DNA of 64,000 bases, taken from Deefgea salmonis (GTDB taxonomy: Bacteria > Pseudomonadota > Gammaproteobacteria > Burkholderiales > Chitinibacteraceae). The translations under genes were made by a program, and so were the position numbers. Shown in pieces: positions 8,362-18,290 of the stretch. A model generated the notes under the pieces. The model was not told where the DNA came from, made no database searches, and saw only the letters and a program-made list of their open reading frames with translations. The DNA lies in the NCBI RefSeq assembly GCF_020531905.1, contig NZ_JAJAWG010000007.1, forward strand, positions 110,133 through 174,132. The letters are read 5' to 3'. Position 1 is the first letter of the stretch, and the number at the start of each line of letters is the position of its first letter.

Positions 8362-9618
8362 ATGGATATCCAACAATATATGCAAGACGTTGGCCGCGCC
8401 GCGCGTGCTGCCAGCCGTTTAATGGCCAAAGCCAATACCGGCGCCAAAAATGCCGCACTGAATGCGATTGCTGATGCCATCGAGCGTGATGCCGCGCTTT
8501 TACTCGCCGCCAACCAACAAGATATGGATCAAGCGCGTGCCGATGGTTTAGATGCGGCGATGCTCGATCGCTTGCAACTCACGCCAAAAACCATCGCCAC
8601 AATGGCGCAAGGCCTGCGTGAAATGGTGGCCTTGCCAGATCCAATCGGCAATATGGGTGATTTTAAATACCGTCCGAGCGGGATTCAGGTCGGCAAAATG
8701 CGCGTACCACTGGGCGTGATCGGCATTATTTATGAAGCTCGCCCGAATGTGACCGCGGATGCGGCGGGGTTGTGTATCAAATCGGGTAATGCGACGATTT
8801 TGCGCGGTGGCCGCGAGGCATTTAACTGTAATCAAGCCATTGCGGCCTGCGTTAAAGAAGGTTTATCTGCGGCAGGTTTGCCAGCCAGCGCGGTGCAAAT
8901 TATCGAAACGCTAGATCGCGCTGCGGTTGGCGAGCTGATTACGATGAATGAATTTGTCGATGTGATTATCCCGCGCGGTGGCAAAGGCTTGATTGAGCGA
9001 ATTAGCCGTGATGCCCGCGTGCCAGTAATTAAGCATTTGGACGGTATTTGCCATGTGTATATCGACAATGAAGCCGATCCAGTAAAAGCGGTTCGTATCG
9101 CTGACAATGCCAAAACGCATCGCTATGCACCATGTAATACCATGGAAACGCTGCTGGTGAATGAAGCCATTGCGGCAACGATTTTGCCGCAAATTGCCGC
9201 GATTTATCGCGAAAAAGGCGTAGAAATGCGCGGTTGCTTAGCTACACAAGCGATCTTGCCAGATGCTTTGGCGGCGACAGAAGCCGATTGGCGCACCGAA
9301 TATTTAGCACCGATTATTGCCATTCGGATTGTTGACGATCTGGATCAGGCGATGGATCACATCAATACCTATGGCAGTCATCATACCGACGCCATCGTGA
9401 CCGAAAATTACACTAAATCACGCCAGTTTTTGCGTGAAGTTGATTCGGCTTCGGTGATGATTAACGCGTCAACGCGCTTTGCCGATGGTTTTGAATATGG
9501 CTTAGGCGCTGAAATCGGCATCTCAACCGACAAAATCCACGCCCGGGGTCCAGTCGGTTTAGAAGGGCTGACCAGCGAAAAATGGATTGTGTTTGGCGAT
9601 GGCGAGATTCGAGTTTAA
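8362..9618 (+). CDS. proA: gamma-glutamyl phosphate reductase
   Basis: Second enzyme of proline synthesis: reduces gamma-glutamyl phosphate to glutamate semialdehyde with NADPH, in the cytosol. 418 residues, the family length. The catalytic Cys is in [12 protein letters not shown] (C258), with [16 protein letters not shown] and [16 protein letters not shown] at the C-terminus as family marks. The ATG at 8362 has GGGAG 7 bases upstream; the longer open frame from 8299 has none. proB is not in the window. Three short-spaced genes follow (chorismate mutase-like, nadD, rsfS), probably one transcript. Confidence 0.95.
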   Translation: MDIQQYMQDVGRAARAASRLMAKANTGAKNAALNAIADAIERDAALLLAANQQDMDQARADGLDAAMLDRLQLTPKTIATMAQGLREMVALPDPIGNMGDFKYRPSGIQVGKMRVPLGVIGIIYEARPNVTADAAGLCIKSGNATILRGGREAFNCNQAIAACVKEGLSAAGLPASAVQIIETLDRAAVGELITMNEFVDVIIPRGGKGLIERISRDARVPVIKHLDGICHVYIDNEADPVKAVRIADNAKTHRYAPCNTMETLLVNEAIAATILPQIAAIYREKGVEMRGCLATQAILPDALAATEADWRTEYLAPIIAIRIVDDLDQAMDHINTYGSHHTDAIVTENYTKSRQFLREVDSASVMINASTRFADGFEYGLGAEIGISTDKIHARGPVGLEGLTSEKWIVFGDGEIRV

Positions 9619-9621
9619 GTG

Positions 9622-9897
9622 ATGAGCGTGCCCGCTGAGCTACTCGCATTGCGCGAGCAAATCGACGCGCTCGACCAGCAATTGTTTGTGCTGCTGGCCG
9701 AGCGTTTTAAAGTCACCGCCCAAGTGGGGGCATTAAAAAAACAGTGTCAGTTGCCCGCGCAAGACGTGGCGCGCGAAACGGCACAATTGCAAAAAATACA
9801 GCGTTTGGCGAGCGAAACCGGCCTTGATCCCGACTGGGCGCTGCGATTGCAGCGATTGATTTTGGATCAAGTTGTTATGCAGCATCAGCAGTGCTGA
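9622..9897 (+). CDS. chorismate mutase type II (AroQ) domain protein
   Basis: A 91-residue all-helical protein: LLALREQIDALDQQLFVLLAERF, then AQVGALKK and DVARETAQLQ, is the AroQ-fold pattern with the conserved first-helix Arg and the Lys/Arg of helix 2. Such proteins convert chorismate to prephenate for Phe/Tyr synthesis; isochorismate pyruvate lyases share the fold. It starts 3 bp after the proA stop (GTG 9619 is also possible) and ends 12 bp before nadD, so it is cotranscribed with them. Substrate not decided by the sequence. Confidence 0.78.
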   Translation: MSVPAELLALREQIDALDQQLFVLLAERFKVTAQVGALKKQCQLPAQDVARETAQLQKIQRLASETGLDPDWALRLQRLILDQVVMQHQQC

Positions 9898-9909
9898 TTG
9901 AATTTAAGT

Positions 9910-10545
9910 ATGCAAAAAATCGGCATTTTTGGCGGTACGTTTGATCCCATTCATGACGGGCACTTGGCTTTGGCGCGCTGTATGCGCGATCAATTGCAGC
10001 TCAATGAAGTGCGCTTAATCCCCACCGGTTTACCGCCGCATCGTCCGATATCGCCAGTATCCCCCGCGCAGCGTTTGGCGTGGGTGAAGGCGGCGATTGC
10101 TGGCGAAGCGGGTTTGCTGGCCGATGATCGAGAAGTGCGTCGGGCTGGTTTCTGTTACACCGTCGATACGTTGCGCGAGATTCAAGCAGAAAATCCGCAA
10201 GCCTTGCTGGTTTGGTTGATTGGCGCTGATTCTTGGCAGCATTTACCAACGTGGCATGCTTGGCGTGAATTATTGGATTTGGGGCATTTACTGATCGCAG
10301 CGCGGCCTGAGTTTGATATTGACGTGGAAAATTCACGCTTAAGCCCTGATTTAGCAGAAGAATTTGCCAGTCGGCACGTAATAGCCAACACCGAGACACT
10401 GTCTCGGGGTAAAATCAGTTTATTATCCAGCCCGCTTATGGCTATCTCGTCGACGCAAGTGCGTGATTTATTATCACGCGGGGAAGATGTTTCAGCGCTC
10501 ACCCCCGTGTTCGACCTGTTAGATCAAAGTGGGCTTTATCGTTAA
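9910..10545 (+). CDS. nadD: nicotinate-nucleotide adenylyltransferase
   Basis: Adenylates nicotinate mononucleotide to deamido-NAD. 211 residues with the nucleotidyltransferase motif GGTFDPIHDGHL at the N-terminus, GADSWQHLPTW for substrate binding and the C-terminal ISSTQVRDLL. ATG 9910 is taken; TTG 9898 is in frame. rsfS follows 82 bp downstream, the conserved nadD-rsfS order. Confidence 0.94.
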   Translation: MQKIGIFGGTFDPIHDGHLALARCMRDQLQLNEVRLIPTGLPPHRPISPVSPAQRLAWVKAAIAGEAGLLADDREVRRAGFCYTVDTLREIQAENPQALLVWLIGADSWQHLPTWHAWRELLDLGHLLIAARPEFDIDVENSRLSPDLAEEFASRHVIANTETLSRGKISLLSSPLMAISSTQVRDLLSRGEDVSALTPVFDLLDQSGLYR

Positions 10546-10627
10546 ATTATAATGCTGCGCCGTAAGTGGCTGATTGGGTTAAAAATCAGCTTCGGCGGTG
10601 GCGATGAAGCTTTTACAAGGAAATACA

Positions 10628-10999
10628 ATGACAGAATACGTCGACGCAATGCGTGATATCGCCGTTTTGGCGCTTGAAGATATTAAAGGTAAAGAAATCC
10701 AAGTTTTGGATACCACTACACTGACTGATTTATTCGATTGCATGATCGTCGCAACTGGCGAATCAAACCGCCAAGTTCGCGCATTGGCCAATAATGTGGC
10801 GGTTGATTTGAAAGCCAAAGGTTATGAAATTCTCAGCACTGAAGGTGAAGAGACTGGCGATTGGGTTTTGGTTGATGCCGGTAGTTTGATTGTGCACGTG
10901 ATGTTGCCTGCAGTGCGTGATTATTATGACCTTGAGCAATTATGGGGTGGTCAAAAACCAACCTTTAACCCAATGGGTAAAGCTTGGTCTGCAGTGTAA
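10628..10999 (+). CDS. rsfS: ribosome silencing factor RsfS
   Basis: Binds ribosomal protein uL14 on the 50S subunit and blocks subunit joining in poor nutrient conditions. 123 residues with the family segments LDTTTLTDLFDCMIVATG, EGEETGDWVLVDAG and the C-terminal YYDLEQLWG. ATG 10628 has CAAGGA upstream. It follows nadD as in most proteobacteria; rlmH, often next, is absent here and a terminator follows. Confidence 0.94.
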   Translation: MTEYVDAMRDIAVLALEDIKGKEIQVLDTTTLTDLFDCMIVATGESNRQVRALANNVAVDLKAKGYEILSTEGEETGDWVLVDAGSLIVHVMLPAVRDYYDLEQLWGGQKPTFNPMGKAWSAV

Positions 11000-11010
11000 T
11001 TACTGCACAA

Positions 11011-11047
11011 GGTGAGTTCCAGCTTTGCTGGACTCGCCTTTTTTTAC
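11011..11047 (+). terminator. rho-independent terminator after rsfS
   Basis: GGTGAGTTCCAGC-TTT-GCTGGACTCGCC (one bulge, one G-U) followed by seven T residues. Confidence 0.85.
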
Positions 11048-11274
11048 GCCTGCGTGGTTCAGACGCAGGCCGTATCTACGCAAAAGTTGGATAAACAAAC
11101 CGCGCTGCTGCAGCTCGTATATTCAGTACGATTTGGGCTGCGATGATGCGCGAAATTAATTTATTCAATTGGATGCGGATCCGGCATTATATCTATATAA
11201 GCAAATGATCTTTTTTATTCGCTTAATATTCCGTACAGTTCATCTATTCCCAGATCATCTTGATTGTAGGCGCT

Positions 11275-12201
11275 ATGAATACTTTGTCCGAAGCAAGGCT
11301 GACGCACTTAAAGCAGCTTGAAGCCGAATCGATCCACATCATTCGTGAAGTGGCCGCTGAATTTGAAAATCCCGTCATGCTGTATTCAATTGGCAAAGAT
11401 TCTGCCGTGATGCTGCATTTAGCTAAAAAAGCCTTTGCGCCGGGCAAACCACCATTTCCGTTGATGCACGTCGATACGACGTGGAAATTCCAAGAAATGT
11501 ATAAGCTGCGCGATAAACAAATCGCAGACGGTTGGAATTTGATTCGCCACGTGAACGAAGATGGCGTCGCGGCGGGGATTAATCCGTTTACCGCTGGCTC
11601 AGCCAAGCATACCGATGTGATGAAAACCGAAGGCTTAAAACAAGCGTTAAATAAATACGGTTTTGACGCGGCTTTTGGTGGTGCACGTCGTGACGAAGAA
11701 AAATCGCGCGCCAAAGAGCGGGTGTATTCATTCCGCGATAAAAACCATCGTTGGGATCCAAAAAATCAGCGCCCCGAGCTGTGGAATATCTACAACTCGA
11801 AAGTCGACAAAGGCGAATCGATTCGCGTATTTCCGATTTCGAATTGGACTGAGCTCGACATCTGGCAATACATCTATATGGAAAACATCGAGATCGTGCC
11901 GCTGTATTTGTCAGAAGAGCGTGAAGTCGTTGAATACAACGGTTCTTTGGTGATGGTCGACGATGACCGCATTTTGCAATATCTGACGCCAGAGCAAAAA
12001 GCGACGATCAGTAAAAAATGGGTGCGTTTCCGAACGCTAGGTTGCTATCCATTGACTGGTGCCGTGGAGTCAAAAGCCGCCACCTTGCCTGAAGTGATTC
12101 AGGAAATGCTGCTGGCGACCACCTCCGAGCGCCAAGGCCGCGCCATTGACCATGACTCATCTGGCTCGATGGAAAAGAAAAAAATGGAAGGCTATTTCTA
12201 A
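11275..12201 (+). CDS. cysD: sulfate adenylyltransferase subunit 2
   Basis: Small catalytic subunit of ATP sulfurylase, making APS from sulfate and ATP with CysN. 308 residues with the PP-loop variant [41 protein letters not shown] and the C-terminal [15 protein letters not shown], all CysD signatures. ATG 11275 is chosen over an in-frame TTG at 11260. cysN follows after an 88-bp gap filled by a repeat. The AT-rich region upstream (11160-11250) is where a CysB site would be expected; none was proved. Confidence 0.96.
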   Translation: MNTLSEARLTHLKQLEAESIHIIREVAAEFENPVMLYSIGKDSAVMLHLAKKAFAPGKPPFPLMHVDTTWKFQEMYKLRDKQIADGWNLIRHVNEDGVAAGINPFTAGSAKHTDVMKTEGLKQALNKYGFDAAFGGARRDEEKSRAKERVYSFRDKNHRWDPKNQRPELWNIYNSKVDKGESIRVFPISNWTELDIWQYIYMENIEIVPLYLSEEREVVEYNGSLVMVDDDRILQYLTPEQKATISKKWVRFRTLGCYPLTGAVESKAATLPEVIQEMLLATTSERQGRAIDHDSSGSMEKKKMEGYF

Positions 12202-12205
12202 CATC

Positions 12206-12281
12206 GGGGAATAGGGAATAGGGAGTAGGGAGTTGAGCTTAGCTCCTCCGACTCCCCAATCCCCACTCCCCACTCCCGGGG
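12206..12281. repeat. GGGAGT/ACTCCC inverted-repeat element between cysD and cysN
   Basis: Left arm 12206-12237 is a degenerate run of GGGAATA/GGGAGTA units; right arm 12243-12281 is the complement (CTCCCCAATCCCCACTCCCC and onward). It fills nearly the whole cysD-cysN gap. The terminal GGGG at 12278-12281 lies 8 bases before the cysN ATG and is the only Shine-Dalgarno-like sequence there. Confidence 0.8.
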
Positions 12282-12289
12282 TTTTACAC

Positions 12290-13720
12290 ATGTCAAATCA
12301 ATCAGAACTGATCGCCAGCGATATCTTGGCGTATTTGAAGCAACACGAAAACAAAGACATGCTGCGTTTTATTACTTGCGGCAATGTGGATGACGGTAAA
12401 TCGACTTTGATCGGTCGTTTGCTGCATGACTCAAAACTGATTTTTGAAGATCACCTCGCGGCGATTCAAAAAGACAGCCAAAAATTTAACACCACCGACC
12501 AAGAAATCGACTTGGCGCTGCTGGTTGACGGCTTGCAAGCCGAGCGTGAGCAGGGCATTACCATTGACGTGGCTTACCGTTATTTCAGTACTGAAAAACG
12601 CAAATTCATCATCGCCGATTGCCCAGGGCACGAGCAATACACGCGCAATATGGCAACGGGTGCTTCAACGTCTGACCTCGCAATTATCTTGATCGATGCG
12701 CGTTACGGCGTGCAAACGCAAACGCGTCGCCACAGCTTTATTGTGTCACTGCTCGGTATCAAGCAAGTCATCGTTGCCGTGAACAAAATGGATTTGGTTG
12801 AGTTCTCGGAAGCGCGTTACCAAGAAATTTGCGCGCAGTATCTCGATTTTGCTAAAGATTTGGCGATTGAAGACATCGAATTCGTGCCATTGTCGGCGCT
12901 GCGCGGCGATAACGTCGTCAATGAGTCCGACAAAACGCCGTGGTACGAAGGCCAAACTTTGATGGGCTTGCTCGAATCAGTCCAAATCAATAAAAACGCT
13001 AAGCTCGATGCATTCCGTCTGCCAGTGCAATACGTCAATCGCCCGAATCTCGATTTCCGTGGCTTCTGCGGCACGATTGCCGCTGGCCATGTGTTGCCGG
13101 GCGACGAAATTATCGCGCTGCCATCAGGCAAAAAATCGACAGTCAAAGCGATTGTCGCGTTTGAAGGCGAGCAGCCCGCAGCGTATTCTGGCCAAGCGAT
13201 CACGCTCACGCTGGAAGATGAAATCGACATTTCTCGCGGCGATATGATTGTTCGGGCCCAAGACGCGCAGCCACATGTGGGCAGTGCGTTTGATGCGCAT
13301 TTGGTGTGGATGAACGAAGCGCCGTTGGTGGTTGGCAAGGAGTATATGGTCAAGCTCGGCGGTAAACAATGCTTCGGGCGCGTTACCTCCATCCAGTATC
13401 GTATCGACGTGAATAGCCTTGATCATCTGAACGTGCAAGAACTCAAACTCAATGAGATTGGTTTGGTGCGTATTGATTTGACTGCGCCGATAGCATTTGA
13501 TACCTACCGCGAATGCCGTGGTACGGGTAATTTGATCATTATTGATCGCTTAAGCAACGCCACGTCTGCCGCTGGTATGATCCATGCCCCAGCAGTGGCG
13601 GCGGTGGCTGAAGTCGATGAATTGACGCGTTTACGTGCTTTTGAGGCCGATTTGAATGTGCTGGTTCGCAAACATTTCCCGCATTGGGGCGCAAAAGACG
13701 TTTTGGATTTATTGAAGTAA
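12290..13720 (+). CDS. cysN: sulfate adenylyltransferase subunit 1 (GTPase)
   Basis: EF-Tu-like GTPase subunit that drives APS formation by CysD. 476 residues: P-loop [13 protein letters not shown], switch [18 protein letters not shown] specificity motif, then two beta-barrel domains. There is no C-terminal APS kinase (CysC) extension. ATG 12290; the frame is open upstream to 12233 only through the repeat element. Operon with cysD. A terminator follows. Confidence 0.95.
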   Translation: MSNQSELIASDILAYLKQHENKDMLRFITCGNVDDGKSTLIGRLLHDSKLIFEDHLAAIQKDSQKFNTTDQEIDLALLVDGLQAEREQGITIDVAYRYFSTEKRKFIIADCPGHEQYTRNMATGASTSDLAIILIDARYGVQTQTRRHSFIVSLLGIKQVIVAVNKMDLVEFSEARYQEICAQYLDFAKDLAIEDIEFVPLSALRGDNVVNESDKTPWYEGQTLMGLLESVQINKNAKLDAFRLPVQYVNRPNLDFRGFCGTIAAGHVLPGDEIIALPSGKKSTVKAIVAFEGEQPAAYSGQAITLTLEDEIDISRGDMIVRAQDAQPHVGSAFDAHLVWMNEAPLVVGKEYMVKLGGKQCFGRVTSIQYRIDVNSLDHLNVQELKLNEIGLVRIDLTAPIAFDTYRECRGTGNLIIIDRLSNATSAAGMIHAPAVAAVAEVDELTRLRAFEADLNVLVRKHFPHWGAKDVLDLLK

Positions 13721-13741
13721 TTGCTGGAGTTTTAGCCATTG

Positions 13742-13767
13742 AACCCGCGTTATCGCGGGTTTTTTTA
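13742..13767 (+). terminator. rho-independent terminator after cysN
   Basis: AACCCGCG-TTAT-CGCGGGTT followed by T residues. Confidence 0.9.
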
Positions 13768-13898
13768 TGGCGATGCGGCCAGCGCAGCGAAAATAATGTG
13801 GATTAAATTCGCAGTGAAAGCTTACCGAATGTAGATTCAGCATCTAAACTGAGGCCATGAGTTTACCCGCTGACGCGCCAATAATAGGAATACTAAAG

Positions 13899-14501
13899 AT
13901 GTCGCTGGCCATTGATTTTTATTTTGATTTTTCCTCACCTTATGGCTATATCGCCTCCCAATTGATCGAACCCCTTGCAGAAAAATACGGTCGCTCGAGT
14001 CGTTGGCATGCGATTGTGTTAAATGATCATTTTCAATCGATTGAGCGGATGAAACTGGCCGGCAATATGATGCGAACCGATTATATGAAGCGCGATGCTC
14101 AGCGTTTGGCGGCTTATTACGGCATTGCTTATCAAACGCCGACTTTAGTTGGCGTGAATACCGAACAGGCGGCACGGCTGTTTCACACCATTCATGATCG
14201 TGATCCGCAGCAAGGCACGGCTTTTGCCAGCTTGGTGCTGAAGGCTTATTTTGTCGAAAATAAAAACATCGCCATCTTAGAAGAGCTGCAAGCGCTGGCA
14301 AGCCAAGTGGATATTTCTGCAGCAGAATTTCACGAGGCCTGCAGTAATCCAAGCAGTCGTGCTCGGGTCAAGGCCGAGGTCGATATGGCTGAGGCGCGCG
14401 GTGTCTTTGGCTCGCCATTTTTTATGGTGGGGGGCGAGCGCTTTTGGGGCAATGATCGTTTGCCGCAACTCGAGCGCTGGCTGGCTACTGGGCCATACTA
14501 G
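13899..14501 (+). CDS. DsbA-like / 2-hydroxychromene-2-carboxylate isomerase family protein
   Basis: Thioredoxin-fold kappa-class GST relative of 200 residues. The N-terminal DFYFDFSSPYGYIAS has Ser in place of the DsbA Cys pair, as in HCCA isomerases (naphthalene pathway enzyme family), and the C-terminal ARGVFGSPFFMVGGERFWGNDRL is the family GSH-site signature. Most chromosomal members have no proved substrate, so the isomerase name is by homology. ATG 13899 has AGGA about 9 bases upstream. It stands alone, convergent with the FKBP gene. Confidence 0.8.
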   Translation: MSLAIDFYFDFSSPYGYIASQLIEPLAEKYGRSSRWHAIVLNDHFQSIERMKLAGNMMRTDYMKRDAQRLAAYYGIAYQTPTLVGVNTEQAARLFHTIHDRDPQQGTAFASLVLKAYFVENKNIAILEELQALASQVDISAAEFHEACSNPSSRARVKAEVDMAEARGVFGSPFFMVGGERFWGNDRLPQLERWLATGPY

Positions 14502-14521
14502 CGCTCCACCGCAGATGCGGC

Positions 14522-14860
14522 TTAGTCGCGCGTTAATACTTCTAATAATTCAATTTCAAAATACAAATCAGAATTGGGTTTGATATGTTCGCCAATTTGC
14601 CGCTCGCCATAGGCCAAATGCGCTGGGACGAATAACTTGCGCTTGCCGCCGACTTGCATCCCCATCAGCCCTTGATCCCAGCCTTTAATCACTCGGCCAG
14701 TCCCAATAACGCATTGAAATGGCTTGCCTTTATGGTGTGAAGAATCAAACACCGTGCCGTCAAGCAAAGTGCCGGTGTAGTGGGTGGTGATTAAAGCGCC
14801 TTTCACTGCGGCCTTGCCTTGCCCAACGACGAGGTCTTCGATGATGAGTTCTGTAGTCAT
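14522..14860 (-). CDS. FKBP-type peptidyl-prolyl cis-trans isomerase
   Basis: Single FKBP domain of 112 residues, no signal peptide, so cytosolic. Typical segments are VKGALITTHYTGTLLDGTVF, FDSSHHKGKPF, VIGTGRVIKGWDQGL and AYGERQIG. It catalyses proline isomerisation in folding. The ATG at 14860 gives the usual N-terminus (MTTELIIEDL); the upstream ATG at 14875 would add five residues. Confidence 0.9.
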   Translation of the reverse strand: MTTELIIEDLVVGQGKAAVKGALITTHYTGTLLDGTVFDSSHHKGKPFQCVIGTGRVIKGWDQGLMGMQVGGKRKLFVPAHLAYGERQIGEHIKPNSDLYFEIELLEVLTRD

Positions 14861-14911
14861 AGTCTTTAAATTCATGAGTGAATAAAAATCGGTATTGCAG
14901 TGCTGCAGTCT

Positions 14912-15526
14912 TTAACGTTTGGCAAAGGCTAAAGCCCCACCCACGGCAAAAAAAGCCAGCGCACAGCTACGATTAAACGCTTTAATTCTTTGGCCGCTGG
15001 CCAACCAGCGCGCTAGCGACATGCCGCCCAAGGCATAAATCAGCTGCCAACTAAGCTCAATCACAAAAAAGCTACTGAGTAAAATCAGCCACTGTGGGCC
15101 TTGCGGCAAACTGGGGTTAATAAACTGCGGCAAAAAAGCACCGGCAAATAAAATCGCTTTGGGGTTCGACAAGGCGATCGTCAGTCCGGTACGAAAGCGG
15201 GCGCGCGGCGTATCGGCGTTGGCATTCGGCAGCGACAGTTGGCTACCGGCATGCCAGCATTGATAGCCTAAATACAGTAAATACAAAGCACCAACCATTT
15301 TTAACGCGGTAAATAGCGGCGCTGAAGCCGCTAAAATGGTACTGACTCCCATCGCCGAAGCACTCAGTAGCAAGGCCAAACCGACAATCGTTCCCGCCAT
15401 CGTCGCCGTTGTTGCTCGCCAGCCATAGCGTGCACCGTGGCTAATCATCAGCAACATATTGGGCCCGGGCGTTGCCGAGATAAAGCAAGTGGTGGCAATA
15501 AAAGCCAGCCAAATCTGCAAAGACAT
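14912..15526 (-). CDS. LysE/RhtB-family amino-acid exporter
   Basis: Inner-membrane exporter of 204 residues with about six hydrophobic segments. Family marks are CFISATPGPNML in TM1, the GxxxG-rich second helix and LSNPKAILF in the middle. Members export Lys, homoserine, threonine or similar; specificity is not readable. Start supported by AGGAG seven bases upstream. The next gene upstream lies 146 bp away beyond a palindrome, so it is likely transcribed alone or by read-through from the J-domain operon. Confidence 0.9.
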   Translation of the reverse strand: MSLQIWLAFIATTCFISATPGPNMLLMISHGARYGWRATTATMAGTIVGLALLLSASAMGVSTILAASAPLFTALKMVGALYLLYLGYQCWHAGSQLSLPNANADTPRARFRTGLTIALSNPKAILFAGAFLPQFINPSLPQGPQWLILLSSFFVIELSWQLIYALGGMSLARWLASGQRIKAFNRSCALAFFAVGGALAFAKR

Positions 15527-15608
15527 TTTTTATCTCCTGAGGCGCTGTTGGCCTTGGCTTGCCGGTAGCACCAACACCAAAGGGCAAGCTAAAACCAAGT
15601 AGACTATA

Positions 15609-15657
15609 GGGTATTGCTCTGGGGCTATTTTTGCATAAAGGCTGTAGTCAGATACCC
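15609..15657. repeat. GGGTAT...ATACCC palindrome
   Basis: GGGTATTGCTCTGGGGC with GCTGTAGTCAGATACCC; the ends pair well, the centre imperfectly. Lies between the operon ending at 15672 and the LysE-type gene, in the position of a terminator. A further GGGTAT at 15666 is close by. Confidence 0.55.
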
Positions 15658-15671
15658 CATGAGATGGGTAT

Positions 15672-16877
15672 TTAGCTACGGCCTTTCCAGGTAGTATTGC
15701 AGTTGTTTTGCAGATATTTAAAAGCGCGTTCCATATACAGATCCGGAAAATCTGGGTCTTTATTGGCAAGAGCGGTGTCTGCGTCTTCTTTTAAATCGTT
15801 GAGCCAAAAATCAGTTAATTCTTCGCGCAATTCAACCGGTACATGCTGCTCGATAAATTCAATCACAGCGGCGTCGTTCAGGCCATTCTCGCGCAGCGCT
15901 TGCACCATGGCGGTGGCTTCGCGTTTGAGCATGCCTGATTTAACCGGCTGCCCGGTGGCGACCAATAAAAACAGCGTGGCAATCACGCTATTGTCATCGT
16001 TATGGCTAATGCGCTGCCAGTTTTTGGCAATGGCTGCATCGTAGTCACTAATCGCATCAATGCCGCCATGGAGGTAGTAATGGGCCAGATTCAATTGATT
16101 GCTGCGAATTTTTGGCCATTCTTGGGCGATAAATCGATCCATCTCTTGTTGGGCGATTTGCTCGATTTTTGTTGGCGCATCGCTAAAAAATAACGCGAAT
16201 CGCTCAGGGTTTTCGCTGATTTTTTTCGGTTTAACCGCTTTAAGCAAAGCATCAAACTCACTGCGTTTGGGCAGCTTCATCGCGGCTTTCGGTGCCAAAA
16301 TCAACAGCATTGCGGTGTTGATCAGTTGCTCGGCATCGCAAATTTCTTCGCTAGCTAATTTCAGTTTTTTGGCCAGCCAAAAGCCAAGGTCTAACTGGTT
16401 TTGAATCGCTTGTCCCCGCGCTAATTGAGCTTGGTAGTCGGGCCACGAAATCTGCGATTCACGGCTCATTTCATTGAGAAACGATTGCTGCTCTTCGGTT
16501 GATGCCGCGCCATATTGCAGCAGCAAGGTTTCCTTGGGCTGGCTATGCAGGCGGCGCAGCATATCGGCGCCTTGTTTTGAGTGCGACAACAACGAGTTAT
16601 TTTGCAGCGATTGCGCTGCGACTTGCACATCACCTTGAGCGTGATCTTCGAGGTAAATACTGATCAAATTGGTGATGCGGATAATCGCTAGCTCTAGATC
16701 GGGGCGCAGGTAAGCCGTGCCAAAATAATTGGCAATCTGCACCATGCCCTTGGCTAAATCGGCTTGAATCATTGTTTGCCGTTCAGCACTGATAATGCCG
16801 TGCTGAACGCCGTAGACAAAAGCTTTATCAAAAAAGCGGCGTGAGTCAAACGTGGTGACGGTGGTACTGATGCTCAT
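15672..16877 (-). CDS. uncharacterised protein, last gene of J-domain operon
   Basis: 401 residues, not recognised. No signal peptide or membrane segment; composition and helix-favouring stretches suggest a soluble alpha-helical protein, with QWPKIRSN-like and DADTALANKDPDFPDLYMERAF segments near the C-terminus. ATG 16877 lies 1 bp from the end of the upstream gene, so translation is coupled; the open frame extends upstream to 16904. It is the fourth gene of a compact same-strand set with a J-domain protein, which suggests a shared complex or Hsp70-linked task. Function unknown. Confidence 0.75.
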   Translation of the reverse strand: MSISTTVTTFDSRRFFDKAFVYGVQHGIISAERQTMIQADLAKGMVQIANYFGTAYLRPDLELAIIRITNLISIYLEDHAQGDVQVAAQSLQNNSLLSHSKQGADMLRRLHSQPKETLLLQYGAASTEEQQSFLNEMSRESQISWPDYQAQLARGQAIQNQLDLGFWLAKKLKLASEEICDAEQLINTAMLLILAPKAAMKLPKRSEFDALLKAVKPKKISENPERFALFFSDAPTKIEQIAQQEMDRFIAQEWPKIRSNQLNLAHYYLHGGIDAISDYDAAIAKNWQRISHNDDNSVIATLFLLVATGQPVKSGMLKREATAMVQALRENGLNDAAVIEFIEQHVPVELREELTDFWLNDLKEDADTALANKDPDFPDLYMERAFKYLQNNCNTTWKGRS

Positions 16878-16878
16878 A

Positions 16879-17646
16879 TTAAATTGCCGACTCCTCAGCA
16901 TCATCCGTTTTGCTAATCGCCTGCATCAGGCTCTCGAGTGCGCTATCGCTAATCGGTTTGCTGCGACGCTCATTGCGCATTGCTTGCATTAAAACGCGGC
17001 CTTGTAATTCGCCGATGAGTAATTCAAATTCATCGGGTAGCTCGTGAAATAGCAGCCAAATGGTTTCTTTCCAGTCGTTATCAGCCACTTCTGAGCGGGT
17101 ATAACTCCAGTTGGTTTTATCCAAAATATGTTCCAACGAATGAAACACATTAAAGAACTCGCGAATTTCATCGCTGGTGCTATCGCCATCGTCTGATAAA
17201 AAAGGCAGTGGTGTGGTGGTATTGCTGGCGTGCATCACAAAGTTGAGCACGTCTTCTAAACGGCCATAAAAATAATCCGCCATCGTCTCAACACCACCGG
17301 CGGCTTTAAAAATCGGCTCGAGATATTCGCTGGTTAAATCGGGATTTTTATAAATCACCGCATTGATCATGCCGCGCATTTTGTCTTTATTGCGCTCGCC
17401 ATAGTGCTTATCGAGCACGACTGCGCGGGCAAATTGCTCGGGGGTGACCATCATGCTCAGTAAAGATTCTTTGGATGAATCATATTCGCGCATAATGGCT
17501 AGCAAATCTTTGGGCGCAACATCGCCCAAAATTTGCATCAGCGCCGTATCGCCGTGTTGATCGGCAATATCGGACAGCACTTTTTCGGCGCCTAAAATAT
17601 CGCCAACCAAAATGAGTTGTGAGGCATTGATAATTGCTGGATGCAT
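16879..17646 (-). CDS. uncharacterised protein, third gene of J-domain operon
   Basis: 255 residues, not recognised. Soluble, probably mostly helical, acidic; segments such as VLDKHYGERNKDKMRGM and WLLFHELPDEFELLIGEL are distinctive for searching. ATG 17646 is preferred because AAAAGGA lies seven bases upstream; the frame runs on to 17682. The gap to the preceding gene (80 bp) contains a small ACCGAC-GCGG-GTCGGT hairpin without a T tract. Operon position links it to the J-domain protein; nothing else can be said. Confidence 0.78.
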   Translation of the reverse strand: MHPAIINASQLILVGDILGAEKVLSDIADQHGDTALMQILGDVAPKDLLAIMREYDSSKESLLSMMVTPEQFARAVVLDKHYGERNKDKMRGMINAVIYKNPDLTSEYLEPIFKAAGGVETMADYFYGRLEDVLNFVMHASNTTTPLPFLSDDGDSTSDEIREFFNVFHSLEHILDKTNWSYTRSEVADNDWKETIWLLFHELPDEFELLIGELQGRVLMQAMRNERRSKPISDSALESLMQAISKTDDAEESAI

Positions 17647-17726
17647 GATCAGTCCTTTTGCAGCGTTGAATTTTGGTAGCAAGAGCCAATGGTCAACCGA
17701 CGCGGGTCGGTACCGATTGCGGCCAC

Positions 17727-18290
17727 TTATTTACTCTCTGATTCGTGCGATTCAAAACCTTGCTCTGATAACCAAGATGCGCCAGATTCTTCTAAATCAC
17801 CCATCTGCCCGCCATCGTCGTCTGAATTGTAAACATCGTGATCGTCGTCAATTGACTCCGACTCGGCGTGACTTTCTGGCGCGCTACTGTAGTGGCCGCC
17901 TTTGAGTCGCAAATATTCCAGTGCCGCGGCGATCACTAAAAATTGCTCGCCACCATCGGCAGCAACCGCTGCTGCAGTGTATTGCTGCGCCCAATCGGCA
18001 ATAGTGAGATTGTCTTGCAATTGATCCCAAGAGATAAAATCATCGCCATCAGGCTCGCTAGTGATGAGTGCTTTCATCATGGCCGGTGAAGTAAAGCTAA
18101 ATGCATTGTAGAAAACCACCGCCACCATTTCAGGGCTGAATTCAATCATCGGCAATAGATGCGCAAATTGTTGGCGTTTTTCATTCAGGCGTTTTTTTAG
18201 CGCCGGACGACCTTCTGAATCGGTCATCAAGTCATCGAGCTCGGCGTCGTAAACGGGCATTAATTCGGCAAAAAAGGGTGAGATATTCAC
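17727..18290 (-). CDS. uncharacterised acidic protein, second gene of J-domain operon
   Basis: 187 residues, not recognised. The first two thirds look folded and helical (SPFFAELMPVYDAELDDLM, FLVIAAALEYLRLKGGHY). The last 45 residues are a low-complexity acidic/serine tail (SIDDDHDVYNSDDDGG). Its start overlaps the J-domain gene stop by 4 nt, so the two are translationally coupled. The coupling makes direct partnership plausible. Confidence 0.78.
   Translation of the reverse strand: MNISPFFAELMPVYDAELDDLMTDSEGRPALKKRLNEKRQQFAHLLPMIEFSPEMVAVVFYNAFSFTSPAMMKALITSEPDGDDFISWDQLQDNLTIADWAQQYTAAAVAADGGEQFLVIAAALEYLRLKGGHYSSAPESHAESESIDDDHDVYNSDDDGGQMGDLEESGASWLSEQGFESHESESK

Noticed and set aside
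15530..15769. 79-residue minus-strand frame between the LysE gene and the J-domain operon
   Set aside because: It overlaps the end of the 401-residue gene, crosses a palindrome and has no protein-like pattern.
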